A stretch of 64,000 bases of DNA, from the NCBI RefSeq assembly GCF_040802235.1, contig NC_133157.1, positions 35,864,501 through 35,928,500 of the forward strand, in the 5' to 3' direction. The translations under genes and the position numbers were made by a program. The stretch comes from Manis javanica. Taxonomy: Eukaryota > Chordata > Mammalia > Pholidota > Manidae. The notes beneath the pieces were generated by a model. It was not told where the DNA came from. It saw only the letters and a program-made list of their open reading frames with translations, and did no database searches. Each line of letters starts with the position of its first letter. The stretch's first letter is position 1. Positions 12,506 through 23,640 of this stretch are shown one piece after another.

Positions 12506-12860
12506 GCCAAACTAAATTTATTTTTATTAAAATATTATTGATATACAGTCTTCTGGTGGTTTCACATATACAACACAGTGGTTCAACATTCACCCATATT
12601 ATCAAGTTCTCACCCCCTCCATTGCAGTGACTGTCTATCAATGTAGTAAGATGTTATAGAGTCATTAATTGTATTCTCCGTGCTGTATTACTGTCCCTAT
12701 GACGTATACCTATATTGTGATTACAAATTATTGTGCCCCTTAATCCTCTTCTCCCTTTCCCCTGACCTTCCCCAACTCCTCCCCTTTGATAACCACTAGT
12801 CCCTTCTCAGAGTCTACTGTTATTTAATTTCTTCTGTTTTGCTTTGGCCAAACTAAATTT
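12506..12860 (-). mobile_element. 5'-truncated L1 3' end inserted in SPATA31F exon 4, with TSD
   Basis: A 14-bp direct repeat, GCCAAACTAAATTT, flanks the insert exactly at 12,506-12,519 and 12,847-12,860. Between them, 12,520-12,846 is an L1 3' UTR in antisense: a T-rich start, then ATATACAGTC, CAACACAGTGGTTCAACATT and GACTGTCTATCAATGTAGTA. It is closely related to the fragment at 56,898-57,901 and somewhat diverged from the younger L1s of the window. It splits the giant coding exon and shows that the exon was one contiguous stretch before insertion. Confidence 0.9.
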
Positions 12861-15103
12861 TTACCTGAAAAAGAAATTCCTGGAGACAGATTTGGGAGGT
12901 CTCATAAAGACAAAGTAGTCCAGGCAATAAACTGTGGCTGTCCCAAGGAATATCTGCGCCTAGGAGTCTTTTAGGAGTCTAAACAATATACCAAGGGAAA
13001 ACATTTCTCCAGGAACCTCCCATCCCCCCAGACATCTCATGTGCCCCAGAAAGGTTCACTTAAAGAAGAGCTTGCAATAAAACTAAGGTGGTGCAGCAGA
13101 ACCAAAAGTAACCTGGTTCCAGAACAGTCCTCATGGTTCTACCCACTAGACCTCTGATATCTCACAGCCTAGTAGGGACATGATAGAGGCCCAGGCGTTT
13201 GTATTCAGCTGAAGAGGTCCAGCCTGGAGGACCTCTGCACCTCTTAACCCCAGGCCTCTACAAGGGTGAGGATAACTCTCTACCTACCCCAGCAGAGAAA
13301 ACAGAGGACTCAGGAAAACTCAAAGCAGCAGAGAATGACCGAGAATAGTAGCATTGAGGCTGTCCCCAACCAGAGAGAACATAAACTCTGCTAAAGTTCA
13401 GGAGCTAGTAGGGGCACTCTAAGTAGAACCCCCAGAGCCCTTGATTTCCCAAATGTATCTCCAGAATCTTTCTCAGGCAGAATTTTAGTTTGGCCAAAAT
13501 TGTTTCCTTGAGTGAGTTGGGACCAGAAGGATCTAAGGCTATAGAGCCATCCTCTCAGCTTACTGCTCCCTGTCAGCACCGTCACCAGCTTCTTCTTCAC
13601 CTGGATTTCCTAGAGCATCCTTCAGGATTCCTGAGGGCAAAAGGCCCAGATAAGAATGGTCTTCAAGGCTGTTAGAGCAAGCTGAATGACGTTACCCACG
13701 ATTCCTGAGAATGCCAAAAGTGAAGTGTTCAGGGCTTAAAGGGCCAGACATTACAGGGCAACTTATGGGGCCATCATTTGGTAGGCCAAATTTTGTTAAG
13801 TCCAGTATTTGAAGAGGTCACATTTTTCAGATTCACATTTTATGGAGCCAAAATTTGTAGGGCCATGAGCTACAGAACCTGGTAAAGGTAGCCCATACTC
13901 ACCAGAGCCCTACCCTTTCAGAAGCTGCAGAAGCTGGCTTGGGAAATGAGATGAAGCACTTTCCACGCTGAATTAATCCCAAGGTGAAAGGTCAAAGGCA
14001 TAAGGAACCCATTCTTCTGTCTAAAGATGAGACAGTGGCCAAAACCACAACAAAAAAGGCTGAGAGGTGGCCACAGCCTGTCAAAGACCTTGTGAGGGCA
14101 GCTAAGTTGGAAAAGAAAACAGAGGAGGAGGGCATGACCTTCTTTGATGCCCCCCCAGTCCCTAGACAGCAACATTCCCTTCAGTCCAGACACTCCTGGT
14201 TCCTGTGCCTTTCCTGCAATGGCTGCAAGCACTGTCCTCAGTTGATTTGTACCACTCAAACAGAAAATCCATCTCAGGCCACAGCTCTTACCTTAGCAGA
14301 AGGCACATGTCTATTGAAGGAGCATATCCAGTCCAGGATAAAGGAGTTAGTAGGTTCCCAAACTTCTGCATCCCCCTGAAAAAGGCTGTCATCATCATTT
14401 CCATTGATGTGCAGATGAGGCAAGATCCCTCTTCAAATATACTCTGTACCTTTAACCAAAGAACCACCTGTTTGTGCTTCCTTATTTTCAAATTGATATG
14501 TGATAGAGTAGAGGAGGCAAATAATACTTCCCATGGTACAGGAGCGTAAAGCCACACTTTGCTGGGTCAGCATTCCACACAACTCTTGCAGCCCCACCAT
14601 CAACTGTTGATAAAGGGTCTTAAGCAGAGAAGGAAGGCCCTTGTCTGAGGTGTACTGAAGGTAAAAGTCAGGCTTGAATTTTATCATGGCTTCCTGTGGC
14701 ATCCTTGGGCCTAGAGAAGCAGTGTGGGCATGGTGATAGTACAGATAGTGGCCAGGAATCCAGTGCATTTTTGACCCACAGGTACAATTAACCAGCAACT
14801 ACTATATATGCCCACAATCTGGAGGGAAGGACTTTGGGGGAGTGTCACAGTACTCCATCCTTGAGGAAATGCTTCTATGTTTATCAAAAGTACACAGATA
14901 AATTTGACAGATGCCAAAAGCAAGCAATAGAATCTCTCCTTCCTATGTGCCCTATTGTTATTGATTAGATCTGAAAGGGGTAACCCATCTAGAAGCCTGC
15001 TGTAGGCCTGTTGCCTGTTTGACCCCCATTGCCTTTCAGCTGCATGGTATAAATGCCTCCTAGAATGATGATCAGTTGATAGGAAGGTCCTGCAAAGGGT
15101 CAT

Positions 15104-15109
15104 AATAAA
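15104..15109 (+). promoter_or_regulatory. Poly(A) signal AATAAA of the SPATA31F pseudogene
   Basis: AATAAA lies 725 bp after the ancestral stop codon and is followed by GTGATTTTGAGCTGAGTC, after which L2-type sequence begins. It is the natural 3' end of the gene model. Cleavage near 15,125 is inferred. Confidence 0.6.
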
Positions 15110-15125
15110 AGTGATTTTGAGCTGA

Positions 15126-16560
15126 GTCTTGTATTCAACAATTCAAATATTCATGTACTTACTGTGTGCCAGGTACTATGCCAGACACTAAGGACACAAC
15201 AGTTAACAACACACAGGCCTTTCTCCATAGAACTCATGGAATCATGGAATAGACAGTCAAAAAAAATTACTAAAAACAATGTGAAAACAGCTGGTTAGAG
15301 GAAGTAGGTGAAAGTACATAAAAGGGCACAAAAGCTAATTTGGGAGGATGTTCAAATTAAACAGGTGATATGAAGATTGAATTTCAAAGGATGAGCAGAA
15401 GGTAGCTGGGAAGGAGGTTGGGGCTAGACAGGCTTCCCCAGAACAAGCGGTACATGAGCAAAGGTGTGGTGTCAAACAAATGGGCATACCATGTCAGAGA
15501 GCAGTGACTTCATGGTGAGTAACTGTAATAATCAAAAAAGAGTGTTAAAATGTTTAAGGCATCAGATTGAGGTTGTCAAAGTAGAGAATAGATGGCATTG
15601 ATGCATCCATTTTTTCAACTAATATTGAGTTGGCAACTATATGCCAAGCACTTGTATAAGCATTAACCCAATGAGCTTCCACTGGTGGTGTGTCAGGGAA
15701 AGAAAGAAAAAAAGCATAAGTAAAAAATAAACTATGTAGAACGTGACCAAATATATGCAAAAAATCAGGGTAAGAGATCTGTGGAATACTAGGTGGGGTG
15801 CAGTTTTAAATAGGAAATTCAGGCAGGTCTTACTAAGAAATTAACATGTGACCATACACTAGAGGGAGATGGTCTAGTCTATGGATAACTCAGAGCATTC
15901 CAGACAGAGATTAGAGGTAATGCAGAAGTTGGAGGCTGGGGCATGTCTAGCCTATTCCAAGCAACAAGAACAGTAAGCCTAAAGTAGAGTAATCAGGGGA
16001 GAAAGTAGTAAAGAATAAGGTCAGAGAAGTAAAGAGGCCACATGGGGCAAGGCCTAGAAGGTCATTGCAAAGACATTGACTCTTAACTCTGGGTAAATGG
16101 GGGAGGGGAGCTCTTGGAGGGTCTGCTTAGATCTGACATATTTTAAAAGGATGACTTAGGCTGTGGTGCTAATAATACAGTACAGACTTCAGTAGAAGCA
16201 GGGAGATTAGTTATGAGGTAACTCTAGTAATGGTAGAACAGAGGGGATTAGAAGTGTTTAGTTACTGGATTCAATTTGAAGATAAAGACAGCAGGATTTA
16301 CTACTAGATTGGATGTGGATGTGGACAGAAAAAACAAGTTGAAGATGACACCAGTGTTTTTGGCTGAAACAACTGTCAAGATGGAGTTGCCATTAACAGA
16401 ACTGAGAAATACTGAATGTTGTAGAGTGGTATTTGTGATTGGGTGGCCCGGGGTTGGGGTGTAATGAGGAGTTCACTTTGGTAGTTAGAGATGGATATTG
16501 GACATTCAAATGTATATGTTGGTTAGGTGATTTGGGCATATGACCCTGGAGTTCAGGAAG
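15126..16560 (-). mobile_element. L2 LINE remnants, antisense
   Basis: The plus strand follows the reverse complement of L2. It starts with a 3' portion (TACTTACTGTGTGCCAGGTACTATGCC). ORF2-derived segments follow (GGATGAGCAGAAGGTAGC, GGCCACATGGGGCAAGGC, then TAGATTGGATGTGGATGTGG and TGGATATTGGACATTCAAAT near 16,300-16,510). Open frames here are short and incidental. The element is ancient and fragmented. Confidence 0.65.
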
Positions 16561-16577
16561 TGCCCAGGCTTTAGGCA

Positions 16578-16660
16578 TACAGATAGATAGCTAGATAAAT
16601 AGATATACATAGAAGATAGATGATTATTATAAAGAGATGGGAAGATGGAAGATAGGTAGA
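16578..16660 (+). repeat. GATA-type microsatellite, imperfect
   Basis: Runs of GATA/TAGA with interruptions (AGATAGATAGCTAGATAAAT, GAAGATAGATGATTATT, GAAGATAGGTAGATC) form a degraded tetranucleotide repeat just outside the left arm of the inverted duplication. Confidence 0.7.
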
Positions 16661-17798
16661 TCAATGTATTTAAACCTGTGAACAGTAAGACTGGGGCTGG
16701 GGAGGTAGATAAATTATTATAGCAGTGTGATTACAGATGTGGTGTATGGGGTCCTGCCACAAGAAGTGCTCAGTCAAGAAAGAGTACCATAGGGTCATAT
16801 AAAAGGGTCACAATAAAAATGAAAGGTGTCTTGGGGAGAGAGATTAAAGACGGCAGTATGAGAGGTGAGAGAGAGGCTTCTTCCCTAAACCACATATAAT
16901 ACAAAAATATAATTAATACAACTAATCCTCAAAGAGCAACAGGGAAGAAGGCTGTGCCAGACTGCATACACCTGGAGAAAAGAACAAATCTCATGAAACA
17001 GTGTAAAGTACCAAAGCCATGATCTGGTGGGACCCAAGCCCTTCCACCACACCAGCTTACTGGTGGGAGGAAGAGAAACGGAGTGGGGAGGGAATGGAGG
17101 CCTAGGACTGCTGAATACCCAGCCCTGGAGATCTGCTCTGGAAGCACAAACCTCCATTGCATGGCACTCTGGAGATTAGTGGGGTTAGAAAGCGAAGACA
17201 GATGGAATACTTGGAGAGACTGAGATTCCAGCCGCTTGTGGAAAATGGGGATCCACATCCAGCTGCTCTGGGACAAAACAAAGGTGGGCAGTCTGAGAGA
17301 CTTCCTAATGGCAAGGGGGCTGCTAAAGGGGCAATGATTGCACAGAGCTTACTGCTCAGGAAAAAGGACAGGTGAACAAAATTGCCCAGGCGCACTCTGC
17401 CCAGCAGATTAGGAACATTCAGAAGCTTCAGGTGCTCCATCCCCCTGGCTGGCTAGGCAGCTCCAAGGCCCCCCACTGTGATATGCAGCCTGCTGTGCCT
17501 TCCTCCCAGCCAGCCTGCACAGGCTCGAAAACAGGCAGCCCCTGCCCTGCTATCAGGCCAGCCAGAGGGAAGCCCCACATACAGCAGCTACAAATGCAAA
17601 GCATAGAGGATTATACATGTGTGCTCAACCCACTGCTTCTGGCAGTGGAGACAGCCAAGAAGCAGGAAACAGCTCTTTCCTCCCCACAGGCACAAGCACC
17701 ACACCCCTGAGACCCCCCCTCCCCCCCCACATGGCTCCAGGGGCTGAGCAGCTCCAGAGAAGAGAGCTTCTGGGCAGTAGAGGGCACCACATACAAAT

Positions 17799-18233
17799 AT
17801 GAAACATCAAAGGAACCTGGTACAAATAAAAATCCCACAAACACCAGAAAAAGGCTCAAGTGAAACTGAACCGATCAATCTTCCTGACAGAGATTTCAAA
17901 ATAAAAATCATAAACATGCTCATGGAGGTACAGAAAAATACTCAAGAACTCAGGGAAGAAATCCAGATGGAGATTCAGTCATTATGGAATACAGTATCAG
18001 AAATGAAACATACAATAGAGGGATTTAAAAGCAGATTAGATAGAGTGGAGGAGATGGTAAATGGAATAGAAATTAGAGAAGGGAAATACAAAGAAACTGA
18101 GGCAAAGAGAGAAAAAAGGATCTCTAAGAATGAAATCATATTGAGAGAACTGTGTGACCAATCCAAACAGAACAATATTCGTATAGGGGTACCAGAAGAA
18201 GACGAGAGAAAAATGGATAGAAAGTGTCTTTGA
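17799..18233 (+). pseudogene. L1 ORF1 N-terminal half (truncated)
   Basis: 144 codons begin MKHQRNLVQIKIPQTPEKG. The acidic linker is followed by a heptad-rich coiled-coil region (about residues 35-110: [40 protein letters not shown]), then the start of the RNA-recognition region ([19 protein letters not shown]). ORF1p is the trimeric RNA-binding protein of L1 particles. This copy lacks most of the RRM and the whole C-terminal domain because of the internal deletion, so it cannot make a working protein. Confidence 0.85.
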
Positions 18234-18239
18234 GGAGGT

Positions 18240-20096
18240 AATTGCTGATTCCCACCCTCCCCACTTTTGTTCAACATAGTTCTGGAGGTCTTAGCCACAG
18301 CAATCATACCACAGAAATAAATGAAAGGCATCCAGACTGGTAAAGAAGTTAAACTGTCACTGTTTGCAGATGACATGATATTGTACCTAAAAAAAAAAAA
18401 AACATAAAAATTCCACTCCCAAACTACTAGAATATCTGAATTCAGCAAAGTTGCCAGATACAAAATTAATACACAAATTTGTTGCATTTCTATACACTAA
18501 TGATGAACTAGCAGAAAGAGAAATCAGGAAAACAATTCCATTCACAATTGCATCAAAAAGAATAAAATACCTGGGAATAAACCTAACCAAAGAAGTAAAA
18601 GACCTATACCATGAAAACTACAGGACACTCATGAGAGAAATTAAAGAAGACACCAATAAATGAAAACATATCCCATGTTCATGGATAGGAAGAATTAATA
18701 TTGTCAAAATGGCCATCCTGCCTAAAACAATCTACAGATTCAATGCAATCCCTATCAAAATACCAACAGAATTCTTCAATGAACTAGAGCAAATAGTTCT
18801 AAAATTCATATGGAACCACAAAAGACCCTGAATAGCCAAAGCAATCCTGAGAATGAAGAATAAAACTGGGGGGATTATGCTCCCTGACTTCAAGCTCTAC
18901 CACAAAGCCACAGTAACCAAAACAATTTGGTACTGGCACAAGAACAGAGCCACAGACCAATGGAGACTAGAGAGCCCAGATGTAAACCCAGGCATATATG
19001 GTCAATTAATATATGATAAAGGAGTCATGGACATACAATGGGGAAATGACAGCCTCTTTAACAACTGGTGTTGGTAAAACTGGACAGCTACATGCAAGAG
19101 AATGAAACTGGTTTATTATCTAACCCCATACACAAAAGTAAACTCGAAATGGATAAAAGACCTGAATTTAAGTCATGAAACCATTAAACTCTTAGAAGAC
19201 AACATAGGCAAAAATCTCCTGAATATAAATATGAGCAACTTCTTCCTGAATGCATCTTCTTGGGCAAGGAAAACAAAATAAAAAATGACCAAATGGGACT
19301 GTATCATGCTAAAAAGCTTCTGTGCAGCAAAGGACACCATCAGCAGAACAAAAGGCATCTACAGTATGGGAGAATATATTTGTAAATGACATATCCAACA
19401 AGAGGTTAACATCCAAAATATATAAAGAACTCATATGCCTCAACAACCACAAAGCAAATAACCCCATTAAAAAATGGTTGGAGGATATGAACAGACAATT
19501 CTCCAAAGAAGAAATTCAGATGGCCAACAGGCACATGAAAAGATGCTCCACATGACTAATCATCAGGGAAATGCAAATTAGAACCACACTGAGCTATCAT
19601 CTCACACCAGTTAGGATGGACAGCATTGAAAAAACTAACAACCACAGATGCTGGCAAGAATGCAGAGAAAGGGGAACCCTCCTACACTGCTGGGGGGAAT
19701 GTAAACTAATTCAAACTAATTCAGCCATTGTGGAAAGCAATATGGAGGTTCCTCAAAAAAACTCAAAATAGAAATACCATTTGACCCTGGAATTCCACTC
19801 TTAGGAATTTACCCAAAGAATACAAGTTCTCAGATTCAAAAAGACATGTGTACCCGTATGTTTATTGCAGTGCTATTTACAATAGCAAAGATATTGAAGT
19901 AAACTAAGTGTCCATCAGTAGATGAATGGATAAAGAAGATGTGGTGCATACACACAATGGAATATATTCAGCCACAGGAAAGAAACAAATCCTACCATTT
20001 GCAACAACATGGATGGAGCTGGAGGGTGTTATGCTCAGTGAAATAAGTCAGGCAAAGAAAGACGTGTACCAAGTGATTTCCCTCATTTGTGGAATA
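18240..20096 (+). pseudogene. L1 ORF2 C-terminal half (RT thumb to C-terminus), broken
   Basis: It begins inside the reverse transcriptase (the nucleotides for [12 protein letters not shown], then those for FADD at about 18,367). It runs through [24 protein letters not shown] text, the [20 protein letters not shown] region at 18,853-19,077 and the cysteine-containing C-terminus ([13 protein letters not shown]), ending with a stop near 20,096. Frames change several times and many stops occur. There is no endonuclease domain. Confidence 0.85.
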
Positions 20097-20177
20097 TAAT
20101 AATGAAACAAAACTGAAGGATAAAACAGCAGCCGACTCACAACCTCCAAGAAGTGACTAGTGGTTACCAAAGGGATT

Positions 20178-20199
20178 GGGTGGGGTAGGGTGGGTGGGG
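20178..20199 (+). repeat. G-quadruplex-type tract in L1 3' UTR
   Basis: Five runs of three or four G separated by one or two bases (GGGTGGGGTAGGGTGGGT followed by GGGG) satisfy the G3+N1-7 quadruplex pattern. G-rich polypurine tracts are a known feature of L1 3' UTRs. The sister copy at 33,591-39,615 has a looser version at about 39,340-39,375. Confidence 0.7.
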
Positions 20200-20469
20200 A
20201 GAGAGGGAGAAGGGGATTGAGGGCTATTATGATTAGTACACATGGTGTGGGATGGATCATGGGGAAGACAGTGTAGCACAGAGAAGACAAGTACTGACCC
20301 TTTGGCATCTTACTACACTGATGGACAGTGACTGCAGTAGGGTATGGGGTGGGGGTCTCGATAATATGTTGTAACCACATTGTTTTTCATGTGAAACCTT
20401 CATATAAGAGTGTATATCAATAATACAAAAAATTGTATGAAAAATGAAAGGCATCTTGCATGAAATGAA

Positions 20470-21990
20470 AGGTAATTAAAATATTTGAGTACTTACTATG
20501 TTCCAGGAACTATGCCAGACCCAGTAGTCACCCATACAGAGGCCTTGCCTCTGTGGAGCTCATGATCTCAGGGGGTATACAGTCTCATGCGCCCAAATTG
20601 CATAATCAAAATACACACTTGGATGTCTAATACTCATCTCAAAAGTGAACTCAATTATGTTTTCTTCCGACCACCACCCAACCACACATACAAAACCTAC
20701 TCCAATTCAAGTATTTCCAATATCACAGTACCTCTTTTTTGCGAGTTGTTCAGGCCAAAAACATTGGTGTCACTCTCGACTTTTTTGTTTCTAACAGTAC
20801 AGATCGAATCCCATCAGTAAATCCTAAACTCTACCTTCAAAATGAATCCAGAACATGACTTCTCACTCCCTCTGCCGTTACAGTTACTTCAGTATCATCA
20901 TAACTAATCTTCCAGCTTCTTCCTGGAAAACCATACTTCCAACAATATATTCTCAACACAGAAGCCTGATAATGCTCAGGGAGGTTCCTAGTTGCAGATG
21001 ATTGTTTGATTGATTGATGTAAAACCATGAGACCAGATCAAAGATCACCAAGGGAAAAAATGTAAATGAAGGAGAGATCCAAGGACTGGACTCTGGATCT
21101 CTTTAACATTAAGAACTTCAGAAGAAAAGGAGGAACTAGTAAGGAGAGGATATTGAGAAGCAGTAGCCAGTGAGGTAGGAGGAAAACCAGAAGGCTGTAT
21201 ATTGGAAGCCAAGAGAGGAAAATATTGCAAGGAAAAAGTTATCAACTGCATGAAAAGAAAAGTTGTGAGTCAGCCAAACAAATGCGGACTGAATTGACCA
21301 TTAGGTTTAGCAACACAGAGGTCATTCATGGCCTTGAGAAGAGTAGACTAAAGTAAGTGATAGAGGCTAAGACATGACTGCAGTAGGTTTGAGAAAGAAT
21401 GGAGAGCAATTGGTCATAGCTAGTGTACTTCATTCCTTCAATGAGGTTTGTTCCACAGAAGTTCAGAAAAACAAGCAAATAGCTGGAAGGGGGTGTGGGC
21501 CCACAGGGTTTTGTTTTGTTTTGTTTTTTAAGGTAGGAGGCATAGCATGTTGGATATTGATAGAAAAGACTCAGTCAAGAGGGATAAATTGATTATGCAT
21601 TAAGGCAAAGGAGAACTACTGGAAAATGTGGTGATACAGTGGTGAGGGGATGGGAGTGAGTGCCTAAGTTAAGTGGTTGGCCTCAGAAAAAGCACAGACA
21701 CTTTGCTTGTGGTAGAGAGAAGGTAGTATTAATGAGGTAAGACTATGTGTATCAATAGAAAAAAGATTTCTTTGTATGTAAGACAGTGTAGGCAAAGACC
21801 TACATGGGTGAATGAGAAGCTGGGAAGAAGGCCATGGCTAGGGGCTAGGGGGAAGTATGGAGAACCAGAGCCAGAAAGCAGGAGGTAGAGATAGATTTAT
21901 GTGGCAAGTTTCTATTAAGGCTTAAGGAGTCAGTGGTCAACTAAAATTCTAGTTTTTTAGTTGACCACTAGGATCAACTAAATTTTATGC
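20470..21990. mobile_element. L2 pieces in the left duplication arm
   Basis: 20,590-20,830 reads as L2 ORF2 in sense (CTTGGATGTCTAATACTCATC, AACATTGGTGTCACTCTCGAC). About 20,960-21,780 reads in antisense; its complement encodes the LSAAFDTVDH-type RT motif region in broken form (GAATTGACCATTAGGTTTAGC, CCAGTGAGGTAGGAGGAAAA). The same two-orientation layout is found in the right arm. Confidence 0.65.
21932..21969. repeat. Perfect 15-bp hairpin
   Basis: AGTGGTCAACTAAAA at 21,932-21,946 and its exact reverse complement TTTTAGTTGACCACT at 21,955-21,969 enclose an 8-nt loop. It lies in the left arm between the L2 remnant and the unassigned 750-bp block, with a further diverged half-copy (GGATCAACTAAATTTTA) just after. 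It could be a short local inversion or duplication, or part of an unnamed element. Confidence 0.85.
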
Positions 21991-22094
21991 CTAGGTGGGC
22001 ATAAGTGTGTTCTTGGAACATTGGAGAAGAGATCACAGATAAAGCTCTGATACATAGATTATGAGGAAGAAGATGGTGCTAGGGACACAAAGAG

Positions 22095-22850
22095 GGCAGG
22101 TGTGGCATCCTAGTGTTCAGAGACCAGGGATGTTTTGGGGTAGGAGGAGAGAACTGGGAAGCAGAAAGAAAAAGAGCCTGCCCTGAATGGATGGGATGGA
22201 CCTCTGGGTTACCTCATATTTCTCAAAAGCTGGCACCTCTGCATTCCCACCTTTTGACCTACTGCAGAGGAGCCAAGAGCTGGAGGAAGAGCAGGAAGTG
22301 CTGTAGCTTCCTTGTGATGTGGTATGGGGGCTTGGGACACCCCTGCCCTGATTCCTAAGGATATGCAGGATGACTCACATCACATTAAACCAGGAGGTGG
22401 CGGAAGGACTCTCTTCGTCTGATACGACCCCAGCACTGTATGTCCACTGTTAGCAGGATGCAGAAAAGCCAGGATAGGAAGAAGCATAAATGTGTCCCTT
22501 CTCTGAATGGTTCTGTGCCTAAGGGATGGGGGCCCATCCCTGTTGTGGCCTCCAGAGCAAGGAGGCACAGGCACAGGCCTGCTGAACAAGCACCATCCAG
22601 GTGTTTTCCTAAAACATCCCCAAAGATCATAGGAGGTCTTGTGACAGGCACATCCTTCCTGCCCATTGGGAGTTGGGCAGGGAGCCATGTAGAAGGATTC
22701 CCAGAAGAAGGAATGTGACTTAGAGGGGTCACAGCAGCATCAGGTGGGGAGCTGAGGTTAATGAGCACACATCCTGGTTTAGGTGGAGCAGGTCCTTCCC
22801 ATGAATCCCCCATAGGCTTCCTACCTGCCCCAGCAGATTCCCATCACATC
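22095..22850. other. Unassigned 750-bp block shared with the right arm
   Basis: This GC-richer block is the reverse complement of 60,890-61,660. It matches no repeat family I can name. Both copies hold moderate open frames (minus 22,385-22,813 here; plus 60,951-61,328 there). Their translations agree in places (GKHLDG, LALEAT, SWLFCILL), but they are out of register in the middle and differ by indels that are not multiples of three. Coding is therefore not supported. Confidence 0.6.
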
Positions 22851-23337
22851 AATTGCTTGACTTCTGTCCCTGCTCACTCCACCCTGGCAGGGAGGCCGTA
22901 GAATATGCTGAGCACGGGGGTGAGTTAGTGAGACTTCATCTCTGCTTTTGCTTAATCCTGTCATGCTAGCATTTTGCCAGCAGGGGGCCAGGACTCCCTG
23001 AGCATGAGCCAAAACTCCCTGCCCTGCTCAAATTCCCAGCCTATTGGAGATGCTCAAATTCAAGGGCTCAGTTATCTCCACTCATCCATTCAAATTGTAG
23101 TCCCTCCCCTCTGTGAATCTTTGGATAAAACATCCCCTACCCCTAAATTCCCACATCCTCTGAATTTCATCCCCATTCCACAGCTTTATCTCTATTTTGA
23201 CAGACCTTCCCATTGCCACACTATACTTGCCCCTGCCTATCTAGACTGGATCCCTAGAAAGATGTTAATAATGTATGAACATAATGAAAAAAGCAAGTTA
23301 CAAAAATATTCATGTTATAGTATAATTTTTAAATGCT
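22851..23337. other. No gene or repeat recognised
   Basis: This stretch lies beyond the left-arm breakpoint. A 121-codon open frame at 22,974-23,339 has no recognisable domain. The end (about 23,265-23,335, ATAATGAAAAAAGCAAGTTA) resembles an L1-derived 3' segment. Nothing else is supported. Confidence 0.4.
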
Positions 23338-23640
23338 AATAGACTATTTTTAGATCGGTTTTAGGTTTGTGAAAATATTGAGCAGCTAGTACAGAGAGTT
23401 CCCATATATCCCTTCCTTCCCTTGGCCACATACAGTTTCCCCTCTTATTAGCATCTTGAATTTACTGTGGTACATTTGAACCAATACTGATACGTTATTA
23501 TTAACTAAAGTTCATAGTTTACATTAGGGTTCAGTCTTTGTGTTATACATGCTATGGTTTTTGATCAATGTATAATGATAGGTATCCACCATTACAGTAT
23601 CATACAAAATAATTTCACTATCCTAAAAATCCCCTGTGTT
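23338..23640 (-). mobile_element. L1 3' UTR end, antisense (L1M type)
   Basis: The order GACTATTTTTAGATCGGTTT, TACAGAGAGTTCCCATATAT, TAGTTTACATTAGGGTTCA and CCACCATTACAGTATCATAC is that of the antisense 3' UTR of old mammalian L1s. It is distinct from the young L1 family of this window. Confidence 0.8.

Larger units (their letters stand above)
16834..20439 (+). mobile_element. L1 copy A: complete ends, large internal deletion, 19-bp TSD
   Basis: Near-identical 19-bp direct repeats flank the element: AAAAATGAAAGGTGTCTTG at 16,815-16,833 and AAAAATGAAAGGCATCTTG at 20,440-20,458. The 5' UTR starts at about 16,834 and is about 960 bp long. The first half of ORF1 (17,799-18,233) is followed abruptly, at about 18,240, by reverse-transcriptase sequence. 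The rest of ORF1, the endonuclease and the N-terminal half of ORF2 are missing (about 2.4 kb relative to the full-length copy at 33,591). The 3' UTR has a G-rich tract at 20,178-20,199. It inserted into the left arm of the inverted duplication. Confidence 0.9.
16666..22850 (+). repeat. Left arm of a large inverted segmental duplication
   Basis: Excluding the L1 at 16,834-20,439, this arm (about 2.6 kb) is the reverse complement of 60,890-63,300. The same landmarks occur in mirrored order: GGGTCCTGCCAC (16,749; complement near 63,210), GATCTCAGGGGGTATACAGT (20,565; complement near 63,060), CACTTGGATGTCTAATA, TTTAGCAACACAGA (21,307; complement near 62,340), GTGGCATCC.AGTGTTCAG (22,102; complement near 61,640) and GGAAACACCTGGA-type text (complement here, direct at about 61,120). 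By eye the arms differ by roughly 15-20%. The L1 is absent from the right arm, so duplication came before that insertion. Confidence 0.85.

Noticed and set aside
14433..15103. Overlapping minus-strand ORFs of 121 and 130 codons downstream of the SPATA31F tail
   Set aside because: They fall in what is best explained as the 3' UTR of the plus-strand SPATA31F pseudogene, before its AATAAA. No homologous protein or splice signals are recognised on the minus strand.
22385..22813. 142-codon minus-strand open frame with partial similarity to a plus-strand frame at 60,951-61,328
   Set aside because: The similarity is explained by the inverted DNA duplication. The frames are out of register in the middle, indels are not multiples of three, and no domain or start context is recognisable.
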